From the NCBI GenBank assembly GCA_041567315.1, contig JBFGCA010000071.1:1-24525 (forward strand): a stretch of 24,525 nucleotides of DNA. The letters run 5' to 3'. This stretch comes from JBFGCA01 sp041567315. Lineage in GTDB: Bacteria; Acidobacteriota; Thermoanaerobaculia; Multivoradales; JAHEKO01. Within the stretch, counting starts at the first letter, position 1; every line of letters starts with the position of its first letter. Shown piece after piece: positions 1-6,911 of this stretch. Below the pieces are notes generated by a model that saw nothing but the letters and a program-made list of their open reading frames with translations, was not told where the DNA came from and searched no databases. A program made the position numbers and the translations under genes.

Positions 1-184
1 CTCCTCGCCATAGTCCCGCTATGCCTGCGTCGCCGCGCCTTGACCTCGAAACCGAGGACTCGATCATCCACTACGATTTCATCCGTTACGGTCCACTAGT
101 TCCGCCTGGCACCTTTCGCAGGACCGCCAGGCAACCGTCGGGCCTTCGCCAGTGCGTGTCGCAATATGCACGGGCAATGTTGCA
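1..184. other. Left-end stretch without a confident gene
   Basis: No convincing gene is seen here. On the minus strand an open frame runs from a stop at 98-96 to the window edge and reads ...IVVDDRVLGFEVKARR.... This faintly resembles the N-terminal arm-binding part of tyrosine integrases (a D-x-x-x-x-G-F-x-V pattern), but it has no clear start and is cut by the window edge. Two small inverted repeats occur: CCTCG/CGAGG at 44-57 and GCCTGGC/GCCAGGC at 104-132. Neither is followed by a T-run, so neither is a persuasive terminator. Confidence 0.3.
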
Positions 185-409
185 CTAGGCCGCGCCCGCG
201 AAGGCCTTTACAGCAGCTTGGGGAACCTCAATCGGTACGAACAGCGCCGCTGGAAGAAGATAGTCTTCTCCCGACTCGTCGACGATGCGGAGCATGCCGT
301 GCGACTCCGCCTCTGCGTCATCTTTCCCCCGGTAGATTGTCCGCACCTGAAGCGAGGCGCGATAGCCCTCGTTGCTGACGCATAGATAGTACCGACTCCT
401 TTCGCTCAT
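185..409 (-). CDS. Small conserved-type protein of unknown function
   Basis: A 74-residue protein with no transmembrane segment or signal peptide. The core reads like a real folded protein: an aromatic N-terminus, then YRASLQVRTIYR, then a SHGMLRIVDESGEDYLLP stretch and a terminal FVPIEVPQAAVKAF. I recall similar short uncharacterised proteins with a VVDESGEDYLYP-like motif, but no known function. The ATG at 409-407 overlaps the TGA (408-406) that would end the restored reading frame of the upstream broken gene. This ATGA overlap indicates a once-coupled pair. Base composition is less GC-rich than in the rest of the window, which hints at acquisition by transfer. Confidence 0.65.
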   Translation of the reverse strand: MSERSRYYLCVSNEGYRASLQVRTIYRGKDDAEAESHGMLRIVDESGEDYLLPAALFVPIEVPQAAVKAFAGAA

Positions 410-665
410 CTCAGCATGCGCTTGATCTTGACGTCGACTCGACGCCGACCATGCGCTTCGTAGCAGTGTGGCTCAGCGCGTCCGACAAAGCCGTCTGGAA
501 GGCGCACTGTCGCGACACCTTTGAGCTTCGCCATCGTCCCGGACCATAGACCTTGATGAGATACCGGCGCAGCTTGACCGCTGCGCCCGAAGCGATGGTC
601 TCAATCGATTCGATCTCACCGATGATCTCGACCTGTTGTGGCACCCAATGAGGACCCTGACGCAC
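406..665 (-). pseudogene. Frameshifted small gene, coupled to the next gene
   Basis: The frame opening with GTG at 665-663 (or GTG at 644-642) reads sensibly through EIIGEIESIETIASG and LRRYLIKVYGPGRWR. After about position 529 it turns into low-quality sequence and stops at 411. Shifting by one base near 526-530 restores a continuous protein (KLKGVATVRLPDGF, then YEAHG, then VKIKRMLR). This ends in a TGA at 408-406 that overlaps the start of the downstream gene. With one added base the gene would be 87 codons including stop. The restored motifs (YGPGRWRKLKG, YEAHG, KIKR at the end) resemble short uncharacterised proteins I have seen beside VVDESGEDYL-type proteins. The function is unknown. 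A sequencing error is an alternative to a true mutation. Confidence 0.6.
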
Positions 666-714
666 ACTGGTTGGTTCGATTCCTCTTCAGGATTGCCTTT
701 CAAGAGATCTTGCA

Positions 715-2196
715 TCAGCTCTTGCCGCTGAGCAGGCGTTGGTTGAGCTGTTTGATGCGGTCGGAGAGTTTGTCGATTTTTTCCTGGGCCTCTTTGCGGA
801 GCCGGCCGTATTCGCCGCGGAGCTTTTCGAGCTGGTTGGTCATCTCTTCGAGGCGGGCGTTGAGCTGCTGGATCTGGACGTCGCGCTCGGACATGGTGGC
901 CTCGAGCTGCTGCATCTGGGCGTCCTTGTCGGAGAGGCGGATGCGGAACTTCTCCTCCTGCTCCTCGTAGAGCTTGCGGTACTGCTGGAGCTCCAGGATC
1001 TGCGAGAAATCGGAGGTCGCAGGACTCATGTCGCCAACTCCTTCCTCGAGGGCGGGGAACATCTTGCGGAGCTTGAGAGAGAGGTCTTCGGGGTCGGGGG
1101 ACTCCCGCATCGCCTCCTCGTAGGAGATGGTGCCGTGCACCAGCAGGGCCAGCAGCGACTGGTTGAGCCCCTGCATCCGGTAGTAGGAGACCGAGGACTC
1201 GACCTCCTCCAGCAGTTTGCTGGTCTCTCCCTTCTCGATCAGCTCCGAGATCCGCGGGCTCGAGCGCAGGATCTCGAGCGCCGGCACCCGGCCGCCGCCG
1301 TTGCGGCGCGTGAGCAGCTTCATCGACACCACCGCCTTGAGGACCTGGGCGAGCTGCGAGCGCACCTGCTTCTGGTGCTCGCCGGCGAAGGTGTCGAGGA
1401 TGCGGTCCACGGTCTGGGTGGCGCTGTTGGTGTGGAGCGTCGAGAAGACCAGGTGCCCGGTCTCGGCCGCGGTCATCACCGTGGCGACGGTCTCCGGGTC
1501 GCGCATCTCGCCGACCATGATGACGTCGGGGTCCTGGCGCATGGCGTTGCGCAGGGCCTCGCCGAAGCTCACCGTGTCGGTCCCCACCTCGCGCTGCGCG
1601 ACCGAGGCGACGTTGTCGCTGAACAGGAACTCGATGGGGTCCTCGATGGTGATGATGTGTATCGGCCGGCGGGCGGCGATGCGGTTGATCAGCGCCGCCA
1701 GGGTGGTCGACTTGCCGCTGCCGGTGGGGCCGGTGACGATCACCAGGCCCATCGGCAACTCGCAGAACTCCTCGAGCACCGGTGGCAGCTCGAGGTCGTC
1801 GAGGTTGCGGATCTCGTAGGGAATCCGCCGGAAGGCCGCCGCCAGGGTGCCGCGCTGCATGTAGATGTTGCCGCGGAAGCGCGCCAGCCCCCGCACCCCG
1901 TAGCCCAGGTCGAGTGCCAGGGTCTCCTCCAGCCGCTTCTGCTGGGGTGGGGTGAGGATCGGCAGCAGGATCTCCTTGAGCTGGTCGGGCGTCAGGGGAT
2001 CGCTCTGCAGCGGCCGCAGCTTGCCGTGGATGCGCAGCAGCGGCGGACGCATCGGCTTCAGGTGGAGGTCCGACGCCTCGTGCTCGGTCATGTATCGGAG
2101 CAGCTGATCGAGCTTCATGGCCGGCGGCGATTCTACACGCGCGGAAGCGCCCTCCCGGCCGCTGCCGGAGGCGTCCGAAGCTCCTGTCGAGCCCAT
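715..2196 (-). CDS. PilT/PilU-family ATPase with C-terminal coiled coil
   Basis: A 493-residue secretion/pilus-retraction type ATPase of the PilT branch, cytoplasmic, expected to act as a hexamer at the base of type IV pili. The N-terminal PAS-like part includes ASDLHLK (41-47). Walker A GPTGSGKS is at 156-163, the Asp box TIEDPIEF at 183-190, Walker B DPDVIMVGEMRD at 222-233 and the His box LVFSTLHTN at 249-257. A PilT-like end (LNQSLLALLVHGTISYEEAM) lies near 344-363. PilT proteins are usually about 340-370 residues. This one continues with roughly 90 residues of heptad-rich coiled coil (about 400-490). The ATG at 2196 has a GAGGT upstream; a shorter start at M27 (2118) is possible. It lies 23 bases downstream of lexA, so they are probably co-transcribed. 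No other pilus genes are nearby. Confidence 0.88.
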   Translation of the reverse strand: MGSTGASDASGSGREGASARVESPPAMKLDQLLRYMTEHEASDLHLKPMRPPLLRIHGKLRPLQSDPLTPDQLKEILLPILTPPQQKRLEETLALDLGYGVRGLARFRGNIYMQRGTLAAAFRRIPYEIRNLDDLELPPVLEEFCELPMGLVIVTGPTGSGKSTTLAALINRIAARRPIHIITIEDPIEFLFSDNVASVAQREVGTDTVSFGEALRNAMRQDPDVIMVGEMRDPETVATVMTAAETGHLVFSTLHTNSATQTVDRILDTFAGEHQKQVRSQLAQVLKAVVSMKLLTRRNGGGRVPALEILRSSPRISELIEKGETSKLLEEVESSVSYYRMQGLNQSLLALLVHGTISYEEAMRESPDPEDLSLKLRKMFPALEEGVGDMSPATSDFSQILELQQYRKLYEEQEEKFRIRLSDKDAQMQQLEATMSERDVQIQQLNARLEEMTNQLEKLRGEYGRLRKEAQEKIDKLSDRIKQLNQRLLSGKS

Positions 2197-2219
2197 GGTC
2201 GGCGACCTCGAGGCGATCT

Positions 2220-2837
2220 CTAGAACCGCCGCATCAGGCCGACCACGACGCCCTGAACCTTGACCTGATCGCCGCGCACGCGGAGCGGCCGCATCCGGCG
2301 GTTGGCGGGCTGCAGCCGCACCATCTTGCCCTCCGGATAGTAGCGCTTGAGGGTTGCCTCGTCGCCGACCAGGGCGACCACCATCTCGCCCCTGGCCGCC
2401 TCTTCGCGCCGCTGGACGACCACCAGGTCGCCGTCGTGGATGCCCTCGTCGATCATCGAGTCGCCGACCACCGCCAGCACGTAGTGGTCCTCGAGCCGCG
2501 CACCCATCAAGTGCTCCGGCACCGCCACCCGCTCGTCTCCGGTCACCGCCTCGATCGGCCGGCCGGCGGCGATGCGGCCGAAGAAGGGCAGCTCGGCCAG
2601 ACCGGCCGGCCGCGGGCCGTCGTCGCCGGTCAGCTCCATGCCGCGCTTCTGGTTCCAGTAGCGGCGCAGGTAGCCCTTCTGCTGCAGCAGCTTGAGGTGC
2701 TTGTGGACGGTGCCGTAGGAGGAGTAGCCGAACCGGTCGCGGATCTCGCGGTGGGTGGGGGCCACCCCGCGGGCGCGCTGGAAGTCGCGGATGAACTCCA
2801 GGATCTGCTGCTGACGTTCGGTCAGATAGCGGGCCAC
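2220..2837 (-). CDS. lexA: LexA SOS-response repressor
   Basis: A 205-residue transcriptional repressor of the SOS regulon, which self-cleaves when RecA is activated. The N-terminal winged helix-turn-helix spans about 1-66, with a recognition helix near 40-51 (SSYGTVHKHLKL). The cleavage bond is Ala91-Gly92 in GRIAAGRP. The catalytic serine is Ser127 (VVGDSM) and the lysine is Lys164 (ATLKRYY). The order and spacing match E. coli LexA (202 residues). The recognition helix differs from that of enterobacterial LexA, so the operator is probably different. The start is GTG (2837-2835), only six bases from a predicted -10 box, which implies a leaderless message. The pilT-like gene follows closely. 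Confidence 0.95.
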   Translation of the reverse strand: MARYLTERQQQILEFIRDFQRARGVAPTHREIRDRFGYSSYGTVHKHLKLLQQKGYLRRYWNQKRGMELTGDDGPRPAGLAELPFFGRIAAGRPIEAVTGDERVAVPEHLMGARLEDHYVLAVVGDSMIDEGIHDGDLVVVQRREEAARGEMVVALVGDEATLKRYYPEGKMVRLQPANRRMRPLRVRGDQVKVQGVVVGLMRRF

Positions 2838-2843
2838 GGGTCG

Positions 2844-2872
2844 ATTGTCAGCGAAAACGGAGCGTAAGTCAA
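2844..2872 (-). promoter_or_regulatory. Predicted lexA promoter, probably leaderless
   Basis: Read on the minus strand, TTGACT (2872-2867) is followed by a 17-base spacer and GACAAT (2849-2844), a good sigma-70-type pair. Only six bases (CGACCC) separate the -10 box from the lexA GTG, so transcription would start at or next to the start codon. No Shine-Dalgarno sequence is present between them. The promoter is predicted by consensus only. Confidence 0.55.
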
Positions 2873-2895
2873 GGGCCAGGCAGTGGCGCGCTTGC

Positions 2896-2924
2896 TTGAC
2901 TTTGAACAGGCCGTAAACTACGGT
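2896..2924 (+). promoter_or_regulatory. Predicted bactofilin-operon promoter with palindrome
   Basis: TTGACT (2896-2901), a 17-base spacer and TACGGT (2919-2924) form a plausible promoter directed towards the bactofilin gene. A perfect palindrome, CCGTA-aac-TACGG, covers 2911-2923 and overlaps the -10 box, where a repressor could act. The lexA promoter lies back-to-back at 2844-2872, so one regulator could affect both. Which protein, if any, binds is not known. Confidence 0.4.
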
Positions 2925-2972
2925 CGAGCCTCGGCTTTCGACCCCGCTTCATCATCCTGGAGAGTTCTCAAG

Positions 2973-3491
2973 GTGTGGAAAAAGAACGAGCCCGAGCCGC
3001 CCCCCCAGCCCCAACCGGCCCGACCCCGGCCCGCGGTCCCGGAGTCCCAACGCGAGGTGGCCACCATCGGGCCGTCGATCACCATCAAGGGCGATCTCTC
3101 GGGTGACGAGAACCTGTTGATCGAGGGCGTCATCGAGGGTCAGATCGTCCTCAAGAGCCACAACGTCACGGTCGGCAAGAGCGGCCGGGTCAAGGCCGAC
3201 ATCCACGGCCGGAGCATCCGCATCGAGGGCGAGGTCCTGGGCAACCTGTACGGACAGGAGGACGTGGTGATTCGGGCCTCCGGCCGCGTCCAGGGCAATC
3301 TCGTCGCGCCCCGGGTGACGCTCGAGAACGGCGCCAGGTTCAAGGGCTCGATCGACATGGAGGCCGCCAAGGAGAAGAAGGTGGCGAGCGGTCCATCGGC
3401 TCCCGCACCGGTCCCGCCACGCCCCGCCGGCGGCGCCGGGCCGAGCAAGGTCGCGGAGCGCCTCGAGAGGACGCCAGCCAGCGGCGGGTGA
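2973..3491 (+). CDS. Bactofilin (polymer-forming cytoskeletal protein)
   Basis: A 172-residue bactofilin that assembles nucleotide-free filaments on the inner face of the membrane and often scaffolds cell-wall or polarity proteins. The N-terminus (MWKKNEPEPP) is followed by a Pro-rich tail to about residue 25. The beta-helical DUF583 core runs about 30-128, opening with TIGPSITIKGDLSG and showing the repeated short hydrophobic/glycine pattern (VIEGQIVL, VGKSGRVKADI, IEGEVLGNLYG, VQGNLVAPRVTL). A C-terminal Pro/Ala/Gly tail ends the protein. I chose the GTG at 2973 because GGAGAG (2959-2964) sits eight bases upstream and a short charged MW-K-K start is common in this family. An upstream in-frame start at 2883 would precede the predicted promoter. 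Its stop overlaps the next gene (GTGA). Confidence 0.9.
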   Translation: MWKKNEPEPPPQPQPARPRPAVPESQREVATIGPSITIKGDLSGDENLLIEGVIEGQIVLKSHNVTVGKSGRVKADIHGRSIRIEGEVLGNLYGQEDVVIRASGRVQGNLVAPRVTLENGARFKGSIDMEAAKEKKVASGPSAPAPVPPRPAGGAGPSKVAERLERTPASGG

Positions 3492-4126
3492 ACCCGGCGG
3501 CGGTAGCTCCCCGATTGGAGACCGGCAGCACACGCCATCACTCGCTGGCCCTCGAACTGGTTCTCGGCCGGCTGCAGCGAGAGCGGGCGTCGCGGCTGCT
3601 CGACCTGGGGAGCGCCGTCGGCGCCAACGTGACCTTTCTGTCGCGGTTCCGCTGCAAGCTGTACATCGCCGACCTCTACCGCACCCTGCGCGCCGCCCGC
3701 TCGCCGGCCACCGGGGGTGATCCGGCAGCCCTCGAGGCGCTGCTCGCCCGGCAGCTTCCCGACCCCGCCGACGGCGGCTTCCAGTTCTTCTTCGCCTGGG
3801 ACCTGCTGAACTACCTCGACCGGCAGGAGGTGGCCGTGCTGGGTCGCCAGCTGCGACGGCTGGCGCGGCCGCGGACGCTGTTCTTCGCCATGGTCTCGAC
3901 CCGGCAGCAGATCCCCCAGGGGCCGCTGCGCTTCCACATCGCCGACCAGGAGACCCTGCTCTACGAGAACCGGTCGACGGTCGCCCGCCCGTCGCCTCAG
4001 TACAAGGAGGCGGAGCTCCGGCGCCTGCTGCCGGGCTTCGAAGTCGAGACCACCTTCCTGCTCCGCAACGGCATGCAGGAATACCTGTTCGCGCCGCGGA
4101 CCGCCCAGGCGCCGGACGGCGCCTGA
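3488..4126 (+). CDS. Class I SAM methyltransferase-like protein
   Basis: A 212-residue soluble protein with a Rossmann-type methyltransferase layout. Motif I is LLDLGSAVGAN (about 37-47), an acidic end of strand 2 is IADLYR (60-65, Asp62) and a motif IV-like FFAWDLLNYL is at 101-110. The core then continues to the end near YLFAP. The glycine-rich loop is only partly canonical (GSAVGAN rather than GxGxG), so SAM binding is likely but not certain and the substrate is unknown. The GTG start overlaps the bactofilin stop by four bases, so translation is coupled. A role linked to the bactofilin scaffold or the envelope is inference from position only. Confidence 0.65.
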   Translation: MNPAAVAPRLETGSTRHHSLALELVLGRLQRERASRLLDLGSAVGANVTFLSRFRCKLYIADLYRTLRAARSPATGGDPAALEALLARQLPDPADGGFQFFFAWDLLNYLDRQEVAVLGRQLRRLARPRTLFFAMVSTRQQIPQGPLRFHIADQETLLYENRSTVARPSPQYKEAELRRLLPGFEVETTFLLRNGMQEYLFAPRTAQAPDGA

Positions 4127-4140
4127 TCGGAAACCCGCCC

Positions 4141-5496
4141 GTGCCCCTCGCCTCGACCGGCGCCGGCGGCGCATCCGCCTCGGGTCTCGCCGGCGCGCCC
4201 GCCGGCCGGCCGGCGGCGCCGGCGCTGCCGATCGAGAGCCACGCCCTGCCCAACGGCCTGCGGGTGGTCCTCCAGCCCGACCGCCGCCAGCCGCTGGTGG
4301 CGATCAACCTCTGGTACCACGTCGGCTCCAGGAACGAGGTCCCCGGCCGCACCGGGCTCGCCCACCTGTTCGAGCACATGCTCTTCCAGGGCAGCCAGCA
4401 CGTCGGCACCAACGACCACTTCCGCTATCTGCAGCAGGTCGGCGGGGTGGCCAACGGCTCGACCTGGTTCGACCGCACCAACTACTTCGAGACCCTGCCG
4501 TCCCACCACCTCGACCTCGGGCTGTGGCTGGAGTCGGATCGCATGGGCTATCTGCTGCCCGCCCTCGACCACGACAAGCTCGAGACCCAGCGGCAGGTGG
4601 TGCTCAACGAGCGGCGGCAGAGGATCGACAACCAACCCTATGGGCGGGCGTTCGAGCGCCTCCACGAGCTGCTCTACCCACCGGGCCACCCCTACAGCTG
4701 GCCGGTCATCGGCTACGAGCCGGACATCGCCGGCGCCACCCTGGACGAGGTCGTGGAGTTCTTCCGCACCCACTACGTGCCGGCCAACGCGGTGCTCACC
4801 CTGGCCGGCGATTTCGAGCCGCGGCAGGCGCTGGGGCGCGTCGAGCACTACTTCGGCGAGGTGGCGGCCGGCACCGCGCCTCAGGCCCCGCGCCAGCGCC
4901 CGGTCTGGCCGTCGGCCGAGCGCCGCGAGGTGCTGCCGGACCGGGTCGAGCTGGCCCGGGTCTACCTCGGCTTCACCGTCCCCGCGGTGGGCGACCGCCG
5001 GTGCGACGCCGCCGAGCTGCTGGCGATCGTGCTGGGGGACGGCCGGTCGAGCCCGCTCTACCGCGACCTGGTCCACGACCGGGAGCTGGCGCAGGAGGTG
5101 TGGGCGGCGGTGCTGCCGATGGAGATCCAGTCGACCTTCCTGCTGGTGGCAACCGCCCGGCCCGGGGTCGAGCCCGACCGGCTCGAGGAGGCGCTGCGGG
5201 GTCATCTGGCGACCGCCTCACGCGGCGAGCTCGCCGCGGACGAGCTGGAGCGGGCGCGCAACCGGATGGTGGCGGCCCACCTCGGCGCGCTGCAGTCGCT
5301 CGACCGCCGGGCCGACCTGCTGTCGCGCGCCACCACTTTCTTCGACGACCCGGAGCGGCTCAACCGCGAGCTGGAGCGCTACCTCGGGCTCGGCGCCGGG
5401 GAGCCGGCGGCGGTGGCCACCGACTTCCTGCGACCCGACCGCGGGGTGGTAGTCCACGTCGTGCCGGCGGTCGGGGGCGGCCGGACGGCCGGATGA
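4141..5496 (+). CDS. M16 zinc peptidase, catalytic partner
   Basis: A 451-residue M16 (pitrilysin/insulinase-type) metallopeptidase. The inverted zinc motif is H75-LF-E78-H79 (GLAHLFEHMLF), and the third ligand is Glu157 in VVLNERRQ. Both M16 halves are recognisable, the second containing GDGRSSPLYRDLVHDREL. There is no cleavable signal peptide: the first 30 residues are Ala/Gly/Pro-rich without a hydrophobic core, so a cytoplasmic location is likely. It lacks the usual C-terminal R/Y substrate motif, which is found in the next gene, consistent with a heterodimeric M16B pair. The start is GTG 15 bases after the methyltransferase-like stop, with only a weak ribosome-binding site; a later start nearer residue 30 is possible. 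The end overlaps the next ATG (ATGA). Confidence 0.9.
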   Translation: MPLASTGAGGASASGLAGAPAGRPAAPALPIESHALPNGLRVVLQPDRRQPLVAINLWYHVGSRNEVPGRTGLAHLFEHMLFQGSQHVGTNDHFRYLQQVGGVANGSTWFDRTNYFETLPSHHLDLGLWLESDRMGYLLPALDHDKLETQRQVVLNERRQRIDNQPYGRAFERLHELLYPPGHPYSWPVIGYEPDIAGATLDEVVEFFRTHYVPANAVLTLAGDFEPRQALGRVEHYFGEVAAGTAPQAPRQRPVWPSAERREVLPDRVELARVYLGFTVPAVGDRRCDAAELLAIVLGDGRSSPLYRDLVHDRELAQEVWAAVLPMEIQSTFLLVATARPGVEPDRLEEALRGHLATASRGELAADELERARNRMVAAHLGALQSLDRRADLLSRATTFFDDPERLNRELERYLGLGAGEPAAVATDFLRPDRGVVVHVVPAVGGGRTAG

Positions 5497-6911
5497 AGGA
5501 GCGCCCAGACGCCCCGCAGCGGCCGGTCTCCAGGCGGGGTCCGCCGCCGCCGGGGCCGCAGCGGCCGTTCCGCTTCCCGGAGTTCGAGCGCCGGCGGCTT
5601 GCCAACGGGCTGGCGGTCTATGCGGCACCGGTCGGCCATCTGCCGCTGGTCGAGCTCGAGCTGCTGCTGCCCGGCGGCGCCGAGCATGATCCGCCCGAGC
5701 GCGCCGGTCTCGCCACCCTCACCGCGGCCCTGCTCAACGACGGGTCCCGAGAGCACACCGCCCTCGAGCTGGCGGCCGCCGCCGAGCGGCTGGGCGGGTC
5801 GCTCGACAGCCAGGCCGACTGGGACGCCGCCAGCATCGGCTCGGGCCTGCTGGCCGAGCACCTGGAGAGCGGCCTCGGACTGCTGGCCGAGGTGGCCACC
5901 CGGCCGGCGTTTCCGGCCCGCGAGCTCGAGCGCCGGCGCCAGCGGCGGCTGGCGGAGCTGCTGCGCCAGCGCGCCCAGCCCCAGTCGCTGGCCACCGCCG
6001 CCCTAACCAGAGCGCTCTACGCCCCGACCGTCTATGGAAACACCCTCGACGGCCGGGCGGCAGGACTGCGGGCCATCACCCGCGACGAGGTCGAGGTCTT
6101 CGCCGGCCGCCACCTGACCCCGGCCGGCGGCGCGCTGCTGGCGGTCGGCGCGTTCGAGCCCGAGCGGCTGTTCGGGCTGGCCGCGGACCATCTCGGCGAC
6201 TGGCGCGCCCGGCCGGCCTCCCCGTCTCCCGACGTCTCGGCGCCCGAGGTCGTCAGGCCCGACATCGTGCCACCCGAGCACGCCGGCCCACGGATCGAGC
6301 TGGTGAACCAGCCGCGGGCGGTGCAGACCGAGCTGCGGGTGGGGCTTCCCACGGTCTCCCGCCGCCACCCCGACTGGGTGGCGCTCCACGTCCTCAACTG
6401 CGTCCTCGGCGGCAAGTTCACCAGCCGGCTCAACCTCAGCCTCCGCGAGCGCCTCGGCGTCACCTACGGTGCTCACAGCAGCCTCGCCGCCCGGCTCGGC
6501 CCCGGGCCGCTGGTGATCGCGACCGCAGTGGCCACCGACGCGGTCGGGGCGGCGGTCGGCGAGGCAGTGACCGAGCTCGGGCGGCTCCGCAGCCGGAAGG
6601 TCGGCGACGACGAGCTCGAAGAGGCCCACAGCTATCTGATCGGCGCCTTCCCGTATCCGCTCCAGCGCCTCGGGGGCGTCCTCCACCGGCTCGCCGAGCT
6701 GGCCCTCTACGGGCTGCCCGACGACTATTTCAGGAGCCACGCCGAGCGGCTGCGGGCGGTCGACGGCGAAGCCCTGCGCGCGGTCGCCGGCCGGTACCTC
6801 GATCCGCGGCGGATCGCCGTGGTGGCGGTAGGGCCGGCCTCCCGGCTCGCCCCCCAGCTCGAGGCCTTCGGCGAGGTCTCGATCCGGTCTCCGAAAGAGG
6901 TGATCGAGTAG
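5493..6911 (+). CDS. M16 peptidase-family protein, non-zinc partner
   Basis: A 472-residue M16-fold protein. Where an active family member has HxxEH it reads GLATLTAALL (72-81), so the zinc site is absent. It keeps the C-terminal R/Y-type motif, LRERLGVTYG (317-326, Tyr325), which in paired M16 enzymes positions the substrate opposite the zinc site of the partner. The ATG at 5493 overlaps the TGA of the catalytic gene by four bases, fitting production of equal amounts of both subunits. The first 26 residues are Pro/Arg-rich and probably disordered. No signal peptide is visible. The substrate is unknown. Confidence 0.9.
   Translation: MKERPDAPQRPVSRRGPPPPGPQRPFRFPEFERRRLANGLAVYAAPVGHLPLVELELLLPGGAEHDPPERAGLATLTAALLNDGSREHTALELAAAAERLGGSLDSQADWDAASIGSGLLAEHLESGLGLLAEVATRPAFPARELERRRQRRLAELLRQRAQPQSLATAALTRALYAPTVYGNTLDGRAAGLRAITRDEVEVFAGRHLTPAGGALLAVGAFEPERLFGLAADHLGDWRARPASPSPDVSAPEVVRPDIVPPEHAGPRIELVNQPRAVQTELRVGLPTVSRRHPDWVALHVLNCVLGGKFTSRLNLSLRERLGVTYGAHSSLAARLGPGPLVIATAVATDAVGAAVGEAVTELGRLRSRKVGDDELEEAHSYLIGAFPYPLQRLGGVLHRLAELALYGLPDDYFRSHAERLRAVDGEALRAVAGRYLDPRRIAVVAVGPASRLAPQLEAFGEVSIRSPKEVIE

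Noticed and set aside
104..132. Inverted repeat GCCTGGC/GCCAGGC as a terminator for the small gene at 185-409
   Set aside because: Seven-base stem with a 15-base loop and no T-run; too weak to call.
739..2223. A 494-codon open frame on the plus strand opposite the pilT-like gene
   Set aside because: It is the high-GC antisense shadow of a clear PilT-family gene; its translation is Leu/Val/Glu/Gly/His-biased with no motif.
2883..2972. A longer N-terminus for the bactofilin from 2883
   Set aside because: It would include the predicted promoter, has no ribosome-binding site, and the family-like start with GGAGAG lies at 2973.
2952..4412. A 486-codon minus-strand open frame across bactofilin and methyltransferase-like genes
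   Set aside because: Composition is Arg/Ala/Gly/Pro shadow sequence; the plus strand carries recognised families with coupled starts.
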